Assembly (NCBI RefSeq): GCF_011386835.1
Contig: NC_088795.1
Coordinates: 100,810,434 to 100,874,433 of the forward strand
DNA length: 64,000 nt
From: Chrysemys picta bellii
Lineage: Eukaryota > Chordata > Testudines > Emydidae
Direction: 5' to 3'
The position numbers and the translations under genes were made by a program. Within the stretch, counting starts at the first letter, position 1, and every line of letters begins with the position of its first letter. Below the pieces are notes generated by a model. That model was not told the origin of the DNA and did not search any database. It worked only from the letters and a program-made list of their open reading frames with translations. Positions 33,250-45,612 of the stretch are shown here, one piece after another.

Positions 33250-33823
33250 TGTAACGGGGTGGCTAGCCCCTTAATTGCAGGAGGGCTTGGGCTAGCCAAC
33301 CCTGGTTAGAGAATGAGCCCCACCTGAGAGTGATCAAGTGAGTCCTGCTGCTTTTATACTGGAAGTTGAGGGGGAAGAGGAAAGTGTTCAGAAAGCTGTA
33401 GTTATGCCTGCAAAGAATAAGAGGTTCCTTCAAAACCCTGAGTCAGCATGGAGGAAGGTGCCAGCAGTGAAGGGCTGTGGAGAAGGTCAAACTCCAGGTG
33501 GAAAGCAGAAAGCCAGATCCTCAGGGAAAAGCAGCCGTGCTCAACTGAAATGGGGATGAGGACTGAGTTTGTGTTCTATTTTGAAAGACTTTCTGTTGAT
33601 AATCCAGTGTAACATAGAGACATTGAACCTGGGGTTGGGGCCTGGAGGGCCAGTGGACCTGATGATTGAATAAATTGGACCTAATTGGGGAATGTTTACT
33701 TTCCTTTGTACTGGGGAGAGTTTAGGAAGCCCCAAGGAAGGGGAAAACAGAGGCAGGGTACTTCAGGGTCACCCATGGCCATGAGGGGATACTCTGGAGG
33801 CAGTAAGTGGCAGCCCCGTGACA
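33250..33823 (+). mobile_element. Solo LTR (TGTAACGGGG...CCCCGTGACA), 5-bp TSD
   Basis: The ends tgtaacggggtggc and gcagccccgtgaca are inverted copies. Flanks taaag (33245-33249) and caaag (33824-33828) form a 5-bp duplication with one mismatch. A polyadenylation signal gaataaattgg (about 33668) fixes the plus orientation. Confidence 0.7.
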
Positions 33824-33965
33824 CAAAGATAGCACTATAAATAACTTGCATGAACTGATTTTTTTTGTTTGAAAGTCTTGGAAAGCATTAGTATGTGTGT
33901 TTCATTGGCTGGGTGGTGTGGCAAATGGCAGACACTATTATGGTGGGTCCTGTGCTCTTCCTTCA

Positions 33966-34421
33966 TGTGACGGGTCAGACTGCCGCCTCTTGCCCCTATT
34001 CTTGGGTGTCGACATCTCCGCTGGTGGGAGAGAAGAGGGGAGTGGGGAAGGGACCCAGGCCCACACTCTACTCTGGCCCCCAACCCCTTTAGCTTCTTGG
34101 GCTTCTTGACTTCTCTCCCCTTGGGCAGGGTTTTTCCTCAGTCCTCTGTGCCTGGGGAGACCCTCTGCTGGAGCAGGGTTTCCCTTCCCCTGGTACTCTG
34201 ATCCTCTGGTTAAATACAATCAGCTCTCCCTCCCTTCTCCCCTCTGACTGAAGCAGGGGTTTTTATTAGTTCTCTGGCAGAGTCTTAATTGGCTCCAGGT
34301 GCTCTAATTAACCTGTAGTAACCTCTCCTCAGTCAACAGGGAATAAGGCTCTGATCATTCTGGGGATTATATATCTCCCATCGATAATTCTCCTGCTGCC
34401 CTCTAGCCCCGCTGTATCACA
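33966..34421 (-). mobile_element. Probable LTR (TGTGAC...TATCACA)
   Basis: The ends tgtgacgggtcagac and ccgctgtatcaca match in TGTGA/TCACA. The internal pattern suggests the minus orientation. There is no target duplication, so it may be truncated or a fragment. Confidence 0.45.
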
Positions 34422-34482
34422 GTGGAAATAAGATTGTATATTTAGGCACCTAAACAACTAGCTCTATAGACACTTTCATTTA

Positions 34483-34741
34483 GGGTACATCTACACAGCA
34501 ATTAAACACCCTGGGTAGCCTGGATCAGCTGACTTGGGCTGCAGGGCAGTAAAAATCTATGTATATGTTCAGGCTTGAGCGGAAGCCTAAGCTCTGGGAC
34601 CCCGCAAAGGGGGAGAGTCTCATAGCTCAGGCTCCAGCCCAAAACACTACACAGCAATTTTTAGCCCCATGAGCCCATGTCAGCTGACCCAGGCCAGCCG
34701 CGGCCATGCTGCAGGTCTTTTATTCCAGTGTAGATGTACCC
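34483..34741. mobile_element. Harbinger-like MITE
   Basis: The ends gggtacatctacacagc and the complement of cagtgtagatgtaccc are inverted repeats. The flanks TTA (34480-34482) and TCA (34742-34744) resemble a 3-bp duplication. The internal phrase ctgacttgggctgcagggc parallels the MITE at 24833. Confidence 0.7.
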
Positions 34742-34944
34742 TCAATGACTAGAGACTCCAGAGTCAAATAGTGTACAGGTTTATTGTGCTACATGAGTGA
34801 AAATGATTTCACCTTTTATATAAAATATTAACTTGCCTGATTTACAGAAACTAAATTGTATGGGAAGTTGGGTCCTGTAACCTATAACATGAAGTAGACC
34901 TGGAAGCTGTAACTCAGAATTCTAAAGGCCTTATGCAGAGTCTG

Positions 34945-36306
34945 ACGGGGTGGTGACTCACTGCCACGGCACTGTCAAAGACAAGCGAGGTTCAGGTGAG
35001 TGTTTAATGGGGGAGGAGGAGAAAGGAACGGGATGCAACGGGCTGTGATTTAAAGCCAAGTGGCTGCTTTATTACTATTAATATGGGACGGTTTACAACT
35101 TGGATTGGGAAGGGACAAGTGGGAAAGATAATTCATCAATTAAAATGGTATCTAACTTAAAACTTTTACAACTCTACTCGGGGGAGAGGGTAAAACATCA
35201 ACTAGAAATAGCATTAGAACTTAAAACATACGTACCGCACTCCAGACGCAACTGACCAGCAGTATGGATACCGAGTACATAATAGAGATGTGGGACGTAG
35301 TTTTGAAAAAATAAAGTACAAAAGAAGGGAAAAAACACACGACATGAGCCAGCAAAATCCGGAGAAGACCCTGGCAGATAGGGTGATCAGTCCGTACAGC
35401 TAACGTGCGGGCACTCCTCCCGATTTAGGCGTGGGCTTCTGGTTTTGTATGGGGACACTTGGCTCGTATCTGTGTCGGATTGGTTCCTTGCTCCTTCAGC
35501 TTCCGGGTTCCGGACTGGTGCCCTGTATGCAAGGCTGGGGACTGCATCCGGCACATCTTTTTCCCCCAGCATGCTTGTGTCTTTGCACACGGTACACTTG
35601 TGACCGACAAGCAGCCAGACTTGAATGCTGGGCTCAGGGTTGCGACAGGCGCTTCCTGCTGGTCATCTCGGGAATTAGCTCTTCCCAACCAAGAGCACTC
35701 TCTGCCGGCTGATTTCTCACCTGCCACTGGCCCCATGTCCCTCCCAGACCCCGGTGCACCTCTCTTGGGGTTCTGCCCTCCACAGTCCCCCTGCACTCTG
35801 GGTCTCCCCTCCCAGGAGAACCCCCTATTCCCACCTCACCTCAGTGGGTACTGCCAGCCATTGTCTAGCCCCCCGCTCCCTGGGGCAGACTGCAGTCTGT
35901 AAACCACTCATCATTGGCAAGGGACCTGCTGCCTCTGCTTATCTCTGGGCTGCCTCTCTGCAGCCCCAGTACTCTTTGTGGACCCTTAACTCGGCCTGCA
36001 GCCTGGGGCTTTGCTAGGCTGGAGCTTCCCAGCTCCCTCTGCCCTTCCCCAGCACTGCTCCACCCTAGGTACCCTTCTCAGCTTCCCAGGCAGCCAGGTC
36101 CTTCTTTCTCAGAGAAGCTAATGAAAGAGTGTGTCTCTTAGCCTCTGGCCCTCAGCCCTCTTATAGGGCCAGCTGTGGCCTGACTGGGGCGTGGTCCCAC
36201 CTGTGGCCACTTCCCCAAATCAGCCTGGCTTTTCTCCGCTGCAGCCCTCTCCCAGGGCTGTTTTATGGCCCTCAGGGCAGGAGAAGGGTGAACCCCCACG
36301 ACACAG
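34945..36306 (-). mobile_element. Probable solo LTR, minus orientation
   Basis: The block starts tgacggggtggtgact and ends cacgacaca. On the minus strand a TATA-like ccctataagagg (about 36160) precedes an aataaa-type signal (complement of tttatt, about 35070), which is consistent with an LTR. The flanks cagag on both sides could be a 5-bp duplication. GC-rich open frames inside are antisense artefacts. Confidence 0.5.
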
Positions 36307-37149
36307 AGCTACATGAGGCCAGGGCAGAATTAACTTCTTGAGGCCTGATGGCAATTTGAGAGATTGTCAAAACATTTCTTAAGCATATAAAAGTCAAACT
36401 GGCACCAGAGGAAAAGTTAATGGTAAAGTATTGCATATCCTGAATTTGAACTAAATCCCAAAGATTTTGGGGATATTACAAGTGTGTCTACATTCTCCTA
36501 CCTGTTTCTATTTATTACAAAAGTGAAACACATTGAATTCAGTCTGATTTGCATTACATTTTTCCTTCAAATAAATATTGGTATGGACTAAACAAGACAA
36601 CACATCCTGCAACAGACTGTGGGCAGACTCTTTTGCCCACACAGAGCACTACTGATTTCAACCAGAGGGAGGCTACAGTTTAAGAACCATTAGCTTGTTT
36701 TAGTTTGGGTGTCTTTTTTTTTTTAATCAGAGAAGGTCTCTTTCATGTCTGCTATGATTATATAAAGCAGTGATCACTCAAGCTTCTACTGAAGTCACTA
36801 AACTACAAAAGAACTGAACTTATTTAGACTACAAACAGTTATGTAGTAATTTTATACAAAGTAATAATTCTGATAGTGATGAGAACAGATAAATGAAGGT
36901 CACAGTCTGAGTTTATTTTGGTTAATAGAACCTGGTATCTAAAGTCTGACACCAGTTTTAGTAGTGATTCCTGGTTCTCTCCTTAATGTATTTTTCCAGG
37001 TGCAGTACCAGTTTGAGAATATAAATGCCACTCATATAGTTGCGGGCTACCTTCAGGGTGCCTACACTCACACAATACAGAACACTCCTCAAGATGCAAA
37101 TTACACATTATCCTTTTATATTAACATTTCTTATTTTCATTACTTTTTC
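36307..37149. other. Intergenic, nothing recognised
   Basis: AT-rich sequence; no exon-like or repeat features were identified. Confidence 0.4.
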
Positions 37150-37362
37150 CCAGGCAATGCTTTGAAAGCAATGTCTAGATCTGGGTTTTCCAACTCTTTC
37201 AACCATTGGAATAATTTATCAAGAGTTGTGATGGATTCTCCATCACTGACAATTTTTAAATCAAGATATGTTCTCGGAATTAGCTATAGCCTGTGTTAAA
37301 CAGAAAGTCATACCAGACTCACAATAGTCCCTTCTGGCCTTGAAATCTATCAGTCTGTCAGG
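37150..37362 (+). mobile_element. Old CR1 3' fragment
   Basis: Phrases such as ggattctccatcactgaca, tttttaaatcaagatatgt and cccttctggccttgaaatct follow the 3'-end layout of old CR1 subfamilies. The copy is diverged. Confidence 0.65.
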
Positions 37363-37959
37363 GCTACTGGGTCAAGCTGTTTGCAGACACTGGAAGACAA
37401 CGCTGCATCACTACACCCCAGTCACACATTGGAAGGTTAGTTTTGCAACCTTCACACTCATGAGCAAACATGCAAATCTTAACTCGAAACACAACAGTTG
37501 TCCACTAAGAACAGTTTTCTACACTTAACCTATAAATACAGAAATGAAAACATTTCATATGCATTTGGCCTCATAATGGAAGAGCTTACAATCGTACAAA
37601 CTGTATCACAACCCCACAGCATTATTCCCTCTATTCACACTGGTCCCCTATAATCCCAAATATCTAACAGAGAGAAACAACATACAGTGCTCTCTGTAGG
37701 TCTTGCTGGATTTCGAAGCATAAGTAACGATCTGAACCAAAGGCAATGAACAGGAGTAGGCCTGGCTTTGGCAAAATAGCAATGCACCAGGTGTCAGATA
37801 ACCAAGTAAGCACATTCCTGACCAGAGAAGATGGTACAAAACCACAGATCTCTCATGTAATTACTAGATCTCTTAGAGATCTAACAGGTCTCTTATTCTT
37901 ATGACATGGTACAAGAACATGTAGATGCCTCGTAGGATAAGGAGGGAATGACAGGAAAA

Positions 37960-39125
37960 TGGATGAGAGTGTCTTGTTCGAACTAGCAGGTACAAGGATA
38001 ATCATCATCATGTTCCTATTACACCTCTCGGTGTTTAGGGCAGTGACGGAGTTCCTCCACTCATGTCTGTTTCTGGCAAGTCTTTCAATGGTTCCCCAGC
38101 TGTGCCCCAGGTTTTTCAGCTCGGCTTCCACAGCTCTTCACCATGTTGTTTTTGGGCGGCCCTGTTTTCACTTGCTTTCAGGTGTCCATCTTATTGCTAC
38201 TCTGATGACGGAATCAGTTTCCATCCAAAGCACATGACTGATCCATCTCCAGTGCCTCCTGACAATGATGGTGCTCAGATCCTCTTGGCTGCACTGTGTC
38301 AATAGATCTTGGTTTGAGATTGTTCTGGGCCAAAAGATACAGAGGATTTTTATGAGGCAGGTTGTATGGAATGAAGACCATTTGGACATGTCACACTTTT
38401 TCATTCCCAAGCATTCTGCACTATAAAGTAGTGTTGAAAATATGCAGCTCTCATAAATCTTGAGTTTGGTTTTGGTGTTGTATTTTGATGATTTCCAGAC
38501 TGTATTTAAGCACCTGAAGGTGTTCCTGGCTTTATTGATTTTGTTCCGGATGTCCTGGCTTCTTCCACTATCCTGGCTGATGGTGCTGCCCAAGTATGTG
38601 AATATTTCTACATTGGTGAGAACATAATCCTCTGTCTGTACTGGTGATGGTGAGGCAATATTAAATGTCATGATATCTGTCTTATTGCGGTTGATTTTCA
38701 GTCCAATTTGCTGGCTGAATGCATTGAGTTGAGTTGTTTTTTCTTGTATATGGTGTTGGGTATGTGCTGGAGAGCAACATCATCTGCAAAGTCCAGGTCT
38801 TCAAGGGATGAGAAGAGTGTTCATTTAATGCCTCTTGGCATGTCTTCTGTGGTACACTGCATTACCCAGTCAATGGCAATGTTGAAGAGGATTGCAGACA
38901 TGACACACCCCTGGCGTACTCCTGTTTTGACTTCAAAACTGAGCTCACTATGATCAACACTGCATGTAAAGTTGAAATAGAAGCTATTGATGATGATTAT
39001 ATGGAAAGGAATTCCATATGCCCACAGAATGTGCCATAGGCTGGTCCTGGGAATACTATCAAAAGCCTTTTGAAAGTCTATGAAATTTATGTAGAGTTGC
39101 CGTTGCCATTCTAAGCACTGTCTTC
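37960..39125 (-). pseudogene. RTE-like LINE reverse transcriptase, broken
   Basis: Minus-strand pieces follow RT order from high to low coordinates: FIDFQKAFDSIPRTSLWHIL (about 39090), VKTGVRQGCVMSAILFNIA (about 38900), DLDFADDVALQHIP (catalytic FADD, about 38780), IFTYLGSTISQDSGRSQDIR (about 38580) and WKSS/LLYSAECL downstream. The C-terminal tail GRPKTTW...LARNRHEWR is at about 38050-38160. This set is characteristic of RTE-clade non-LTR elements. Stops (one just before FADD) and frameshifts inactivate it. The endonuclease is absent. Confidence 0.75.
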
Positions 39126-39129
39126 TGGT

Positions 39130-39330
39130 GTCTGTGTCTTGTCGTGGCGGGACAGCTTGCGTGCTCTAATGATCCCCAGAGTCTGTGTCGGCGGGGGCTT
39201 TTTGCTCTTGGTAGGTTCAACCATGCTGGATTGGTTGTGGGGGAGGGGTCAGACAAAACAGACACCCTGGTCCGCCAGGTTAGGGGTTAGGCACTGGGCT
39301 AACAATTCTGTCTCATAAAAAACAAAATAT
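39130..39330 (+). mobile_element. RTE-like 5' region in the opposite orientation
   Basis: From memory, phrases like aatgatccccagagtctgtg, ggtaggttcaaccatgctgg and gcactgggctaacaattc fit the 5' region of the same RTE family, here on the plus strand. It abuts the minus-strand RT fragment, suggesting an inverted 5' end of one insertion or two adjacent insertions. Confidence 0.45.
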
Positions 39331-40199
39331 GTTACGGAAACTGTGACGGAGAATGTACAAGGATAAGGGTGATAACTAATAACATCTGGAGTGTAATACA
39401 AACAAATTATGTATCAGTGTGTAAAAGGAGAAGTCCTCTGAGGGGCATCTTTGAGCTGGTCTAGGGGACAGGATCCTGGTGTCCTGATTGAGTCAGTACT
39501 ATAGCTCTTATGGGATGCTAGTACTGAGCTTTATCGACAACAAATGTGGCCTAGCGCCTTTGCTACCATGGGCAGCGGGTACCATAGGCTGTGGGTGGCT
39601 GTGCCTCCCCAAACAGCCAGGTGTGGCCCCAGCTGGTAGTTCACGCGCTACCCATGTTCGATATCAAACCAAGCCTGTGGTCTTTCTTATGAACAACATG
39701 GAGATCTGCTAAATTAACATGCTGCACTCTCTGTTGGTGCAGCTGGCATCGGAACTCCAAGAACAGCAGCCCTAGCAGCATTTACACTGCTGCAGCATCA
39801 GCAACACTCCACAGCACTAACAACATCTCCACAATAAGGCACATTCTTATTACTGTTAACACTGTAACACTATCCCTTTCAAAACAGTATTACAACACTA
39901 ATCTCAATTAGTGTCTATGTGGTTAGTTACAGTTGGACAGGGAGTGTGATGGAGGAGGTGTGTGTCTTATGAGTTGTGGATAGAGACCCAAGAGTGTGGT
40001 AGTTAAGTGATGTGTAGTATTGTAGATGGTGGGGAGAGGAGGATGAACTTAAGTGGTTAGTTGCTCAGTTTGTTTGTAAATCTGTGTTGTCTGCTTTGGT
40101 GAATGTTGCACTTCAGCAATCTTGACTGTTATTGACTTTTGGGGGGGACAGCTAATGAGATGGTGACAAATTTTTATTGCCATGGATTATTTAAATTGT
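39331..40199. other. Intergenic, nothing recognised
   Basis: Low-complexity-leaning but otherwise ordinary sequence. No gene is seen. Confidence 0.4.
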
Positions 40200-40210
40200 A
40201 AAATTTTAGA

Positions 40211-41160
40211 ATTCTCAAAACTACGATACCCACACAAGGAAATAGAGAAACAAATCAACAGAGCCAGACGTGTACCCAGAAGCCTCCTGCTACAAGACAG
40301 GCCCAAAAAAGAAACCAACAGAACTCCACTGGCCATTACCTACAGTCCTCAGCTTAAACCTCTCCAGCGCACCATCAGTGATCTACAACCCATCCTGGAC
40401 AATGATCCCTCACTTTCACAGACCTTGGGAGGCAGGCCAGTCCTCGCCCACAGACAACCCGCCAACCTTAAGCATATTCTCACCAGCAACCACGCACCGC
40501 ACCATAACTCTAACTCAGGAACCAACCCATGCAACAAACCTAGATGCCAACTCTTCCCACATATCTACACCAGCGACACCATCACAGGACCTAACCAGAT
40601 CAGCTACAACATCACCGGCTCATTCACCTGCACGTCCACCAATGTTATATATGCCATCATGTGCCAGCAATGCCCCTCTGCTATGTACATTGGCCAAACT
40701 GGACAGTCACTACGCAAGAGGGACACAAGTCAGATATCAGGAATGGCAATATACAAAAACCTGTAGGAGAACACTTCAACCTCCCTGGCCACACAATAGC
40801 AGATGTAAAGGTAGCCATCTTACAGCAAAAAAACTTCAGGACCAGACTCCAAAGAGAAACTGCTGAGCTCCAGTTCATTTGCAAATTTGACACCATCAGA
40901 TCAGGATTAAACAAAGACTGTGAATGGCTATCCAACTACAGAAGCAGTTTCTCCTCCCTTGGTGTTCACACCTCAACTGCTAGCAGAGCACCTCACCCTC
41001 CCTGATTGAACTAACCTCGTTATCTCCATACTGATTTATACCTGCCTCTGGAAATTTCCATTACTTGCATCTGAAGAAGTGAGGTTCTTATCCATGAAAG
41101 CTTATGCTCCCAATACTTCTGTTAGTCTTAAAGGTGCCACAGGACCCTCTGTTGCTTTTT
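40211..41160 (+). mobile_element. Penelope-like element (Neptune type), 5'-truncated, 11-bp TSD
   Basis: This 950-bp insertion has perfect 11-bp duplications aaaattttaga at 40200-40210 and 41161-41171. It carries the RT-GIY-YIG linker and nuclease of a Penelope-like element, then the 3' tail tcttaaaggtgccacaggac that is shared with the short copies elsewhere in the window. The reverse transcriptase domain is missing, so the copy is 5'-truncated. Confidence 0.9.
40212..41005 (+). pseudogene. Penelope GIY-YIG endonuclease, frameshifted
   Basis: The first frame carries the linker with YPHKEIEKQINRARRVPRSL and LKPLQRTISDLQPILDNDPS, then a cysteine cluster (NPCNKPRCQLFPH), and then the nuclease motif TSTNVIYAIMCQQCPSAMYI-GQTGQSLRKR. 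IY...YIG is the GIY-YIG signature and the R of LRKR is the expected catalytic arginine. A small deletion near 40725 shifts the frame; the second frame continues with HKSDIRNGNIQKPVGEHFNL and RLQRETAELQFICKFD to about 41005. The conserved glutamate side of the active site (AEL region) is retained in the shifted frame. Confidence 0.85.
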
Positions 41161-41246
41161 AAAATTTTAGAGTGATTGTACCTTTAAATTATGAGGCAGA
41201 TTAAATTCTAATTAGCATATAAATACTATAACATGATAGACCATGT

Positions 41247-41527
41247 CAGGGGGCGGCAACCTTTCAAAAGTGGTGTGCCGAGTCTTCATTTATTCACTCT
41301 AATTTAAGGTTTTGCTTGCCAGTAATCCATTTTAACGTTTTTAGAAGGTCTCTTTCTGTAAGTCTATAATATATAACTAAACTGTTGATGTATATAAAGT
41401 AAATAAGGTTTTAAAAATGTTTAAGAAGCTTCATTTAAAATTAAATTAAAATGCAGAGCCCCCCCGGACCGGTGGCCAGGACCCTGGCAGTGTGAGTGCC
41501 AAGCGTGCCATAGGTTGCCTACCCCTG
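41247..41527. mobile_element. hAT (Charlie-like) MITE
   Basis: The ends cagggggcggcaaccttt and the complement of cataggttgcctacccctg are inverted repeats. The flanks gaccatgt (41239-41246) and gaccatac (41528-41535) are an 8-bp duplication with two mismatches, suggesting an older insertion. The interior is AT-rich. Confidence 0.75.
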
Positions 41528-41535
41528 GACCATAC

Positions 41536-42438
41536 TGTGATGGCATTCCTTGTCTACATTACATACACACACTAGCTGCAAACTTGGATAAACCTGTGAT
41601 TAAGGTGGGGTTTTGTTTTGTTATAGTTACAGTGTAGCATAGAATCTGCAAAGAAGGGGCTCTGCTATACATATTCAATGGGTTTCAGTATTTCAGCATT
41701 CAAATCATGATTTTGTAGGAAAGGATGCCCTCTGCAGGACATGGAAGAAAAAACTTTTTAGGACACATTACAGTATTAACGGTGCTAGAAATGACTCAGC
41801 CCTGAAGTCGCTTTCTTTTATAAAGAAAAAGATCCTTTCTTGTCAGATGGTAGATCAATATTTAGTCATGTGTTTTGATGACCCAGTACTATTCTTCCTA
41901 CAGGACATTAGGCAGAAGTTTCCTCTGCTTATCTCCAGGAGTAGTTCAAGTGGAAATACTAATAACTGCAGGGATATAACCCTAGTGTTTAGCCATACAG
42001 CTGGTTCCTTCAAGCAAGTTCTGTTACCCAGGGGTGTAAGTAGAGATGGATGGAAAACAGTTCTTAATCTCTCATGAAAATTCACAACTTCAGAAATTTT
42101 TCCATCATGCATTGAGATGAAAAGTAAATCTCTCACATTTTCATAAACTGAAAATCCCAAAATCCTGGTAAAAACATTGTTTTCAACCATTTTTAATTTT
42201 TAAAAATTGTAATACTATTAAATTTCAAAACCAAAAGTCATTTTGAAATGAAAAACTTAATTTTTTTCATTTTTGACAATGTCAAGACAAATTTGGGTAG
42301 ACTAACCCTTTCCCACAAAAACTTTTGGTTTCAATGAATCCCCAATGTCAAAGAATTCCCATCCAGCTCTAGATGTGAATGAGTCCATAATGGTAGCTCC
42401 ACTTGCTTGCAAAAGCACTACAGTTTCTATAAAGCTAT
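41536..42438. other. Intergenic, nothing recognised
   Basis: AT-rich DNA; short opposing open frames at 41847-42190 show no protein family features. Confidence 0.4.
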
Positions 42439-42728
42439 GGGTACATCCAGACTACCTGCCGGATCGGCGGGTAGCGATCAATGTATCGGGCATCGATATA
42501 TCGCGTCTCGTCTAGACACGATATATTGATCCCCGAACGCACTCCCGTTAACTCTGGAACTCCACCAGGGCGAGCGGCAGTAGCGGAGTCAATGGGGGAG
42601 CAGCGGCCGTCGATCCCGCGCCGTGAGGATGGGAGGTAAGTTGAAATAAGATATGTCGACTTCAGCTACGCTATTCCCGTAGCTGAAGTTGCGTATTTTA
42701 CATTGACTCCCCTAGTGTAGACCAGGCC
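42439..42728. mobile_element. Harbinger-like MITE
   Basis: The ends gggtacatccagactacc and the complement of ctagtgtagaccaggcc are imperfect inverted repeats. Internal segments atcgatatatcg and tcgacttcagctacg are self-complementary. The composition (CpG around 42460-42620) contrasts with the flanks. Confidence 0.65.
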
Positions 42729-45604
42729 TCAGGCAACACTTAAAATGCTACAGCAGTATAGCTGCAGTACTGCACCCACACCACTGTAGCGCTTCAGTGT
42801 AGAGTAGAAACTCACTACATCGATGAGAGGGGTTCTTCCATCACTGGTAGGTAATCCACCTCCCCAATAGGCAATACCTAGGTAGACAGAAGAACCCAGT
42901 GACCTAGCATGTACATGAGGACTTAGGTCACTTAATTCCATGCGTGAGATTTTTCACATGCCTGAGGGATGTAGCTGGGTTGATCTAATTTTCTAGAGTA
43001 GACTAATAGAGTACTCTCCAATACTCACCCACAAAAAAAGTGATGCATGGCAGGGACAGATGTGAGATGCAGGAAGAATTTCAATACCTATCTCAATGAA
43101 TAGGAAGAGAGATTGACAGAAGCAAGGGGATGGTGTAGGAAGAGAGACATTCTAAAAATCCAAAGACAGAGGGGAAAGACTGTGAAAAATAGAAATCTGA
43201 ATTGCTTAATTTTAGGGGAAACTGTTAGAGGTAAGTTACCATCCACTTAATAGTGGTCCTATAAAATGTTTGCTTATATTAAAATAACTGTCTCAAAAAA
43301 ATTAGCTCTGCACATAGTTAGCCTATGTAAATGCATTACTGATTCCTTTGTCCTCCCTCCCCCAGTCCTTATGATTTTTGACATCCACTTGTTTTTTGTT
43401 TGTTGTTGATTGTAAGATACCTCTAGCAAAATCATGAATGACACCTGGAGCATATCTAGAAATCACTTATTTCCATTTACATGATTAATAATATTCATTC
43501 TTCAAGAAAAAGACATCTCCCTCCTTCCCCCCCAAAAAAATCCTTAATTTGTAGCCATAACCCCAAACCTCTCATTCACCACCATTGTTTCAGTTTTACA
43601 CATTTTATTGACTTCATCCAGGTTAATTCTAATTTGCACTGGTGTAAATGAGAAGAGAATCAAGTCTAAATCTTTACAACTACAGAATATTACTAAGTAA
43701 TGCAAATGGACACTGTGATAAACCCCTGAATATATATAGTCCTACTGTGGGCAGAGGTTGCCTACGTCTGATATGTGAAGGGTGTCTCAAACAACACATG
43801 TTGGAAACACTTGTATAGCTTATCACACCAATAAAGTTTCATTAAATTGAAAGTCACATTTACCATACAACTTTCTTCTGTAGATAGTTGAAAAAAGATA
43901 TGCTTGTAATTCTATCATGTTTTCATTAACAGGTCCTCAGTCTATCCTCACTTTTCCTCATTTGCTTTTCTGTACATTTTAAATGGCTGGAGCAGCATTT
44001 TAGGGGATTCTTCCCTGGGAAAAAGTCTCCCTTCCCACAGACATGTAATCATTTGTGAATAGCTAGGGAAGGGTGAGATCCTAGAGGAGGTCTGTTCTTG
44101 GCTGAATGTTTTTCCACATATCTGGCTCTACTCCAACTCCAGGAATGGGCTTTTCTGGACAAACCATGAAGAAGGGGACAGACTTATCTATATATTCCAA
44201 ATGGGCTCCTCACCTTATCTATCGCAGGCAGCCAAATGATACACAGAAAACAACATTCCTTACAGTGCTCTAAGTGTTCATGGTACTCTAAAGATAAATG
44301 GAAGACAGTGGAGCAGATCTGAACTTTGCACTATACTGTTACCAGAACCTGATAGCAATGGCAGTTTAACCAGCAACGGGAAGATTAACCTTATGTTGGG
44401 GGATCCTGTGGTAGTAGTGAACAACCAGTGCAGTAGCTCCTGTGCCAACCTACCACTAATTTCCATTCTCCAGGCTCCTTTGTTACCTATAGGCATTCCT
44501 CTGTCTCTTGTAGTCTATGGGCATTCAGGTGCTGTCACCCGCAATTAAAGAGGACAGGGAGCATAGGACGAAGCACTGCTTACTCAAGCCAGGAAGAATA
44601 GGGGGAGTTCCTCCGGTCATTTTGGGGGATTGAGAGAAAGACCAGAGGCAGCAACTGGAAAAAAGAAATGGAAACTGCCTGCCTAGCTCCTATACTTTAT
44701 ACCCTAACAGCAGGGGTGGTGAGCACAGAAGAAGAACTAGCGAGCCAGGAACCTGAATGATATACTGGATAATCAGCCACATAAACCTTAATAGCCTGCA
44801 CATGACTGGAATAGCACCAAACATGTGCCCAAAACTTTGTTAGGGAATGTGGGTCACCTAGTATTGTTCTCTTCCCATTAGAGAATGTGGGCATTCCCTC
44901 TTTGCTACCATTAAAGTCAATGGGTATTCCCCCTCAGTCTGTCTCTGGTCTACAGGCATTCTCGTTAATGTTCCTTTACTTTGACCCCTGGTTTCTTCCC
45001 TTTTTTTTATGACATGTGACTAAAGGCAGACATAGCAATGTTCTCTTTGGGAATTGTGTTTTTGCCTCACACCAGGAAAGACCAGCAGTGGTAGCTGCTG
45101 GGAGTGATAAGTGCTGCTATTCATATCCTCATACAGCACCCCTGGTGCTAGGATTGCAGCACTATTTCAGGATGCATGGAATTGTTAAAAATAGAATTCT
45201 ATGGCAACACTTCTCTTTCGAGGAGCCACATCCTAACAAATTTGCATTTGCCTTTGGTAATGGAGTGTTCTGAACAGCAGGAATTTTCATTTGAAGTCTT
45301 CTTTCCATTTCCAAGCATTAAAATGCACTAGTTGCCCTGGGCCGGTGGCCTAGGGACAGTACTCTCTATTGCTATGTGGGAAAACAGATTTCCATCCCAG
45401 TGTCTTGTGCCCTGCTGACTAACTGAAATCAGTGTGCTTATATTGCCTATTGTTGGGGAATTTATAAGGTTCCTATCTCCTTACTATTATTTGAACATGC
45501 CCCTGGGGGGAAAGAGTACTCACTCAACTGTCTCCTCCAACCAATTAAGACAATTATAATGGTTGCATGAAATTACAGAGTAGTTTCTTCTAGGCCCCTA
45601 ATTG
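42729..45604. other. Intergenic, no gene or clear repeat
   Basis: Mostly AT-rich. Around 43600-43680 the phrase ttgcactggtgtaaatgaga belongs to an old interspersed repeat. A moderately repetitive-looking block at 44470-44960 (gtctatgggcattc and similar phrases) may be an LTR fragment, but I cannot define it. Confidence 0.4.
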
Positions 45605-45612
45605 AAGTATTA

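Noticed and set aside
35387..36341. Several 60-147-codon frames on both strands
   Set aside because: They lie in the GC-rich LTR-like block and overlap each other in all frames, as expected by chance.
37150..37299. An open frame of 111 codons starting at 36964
   Set aside because: Its second half is an old CR1 3' fragment and its first half is AT-rich DNA without protein features.
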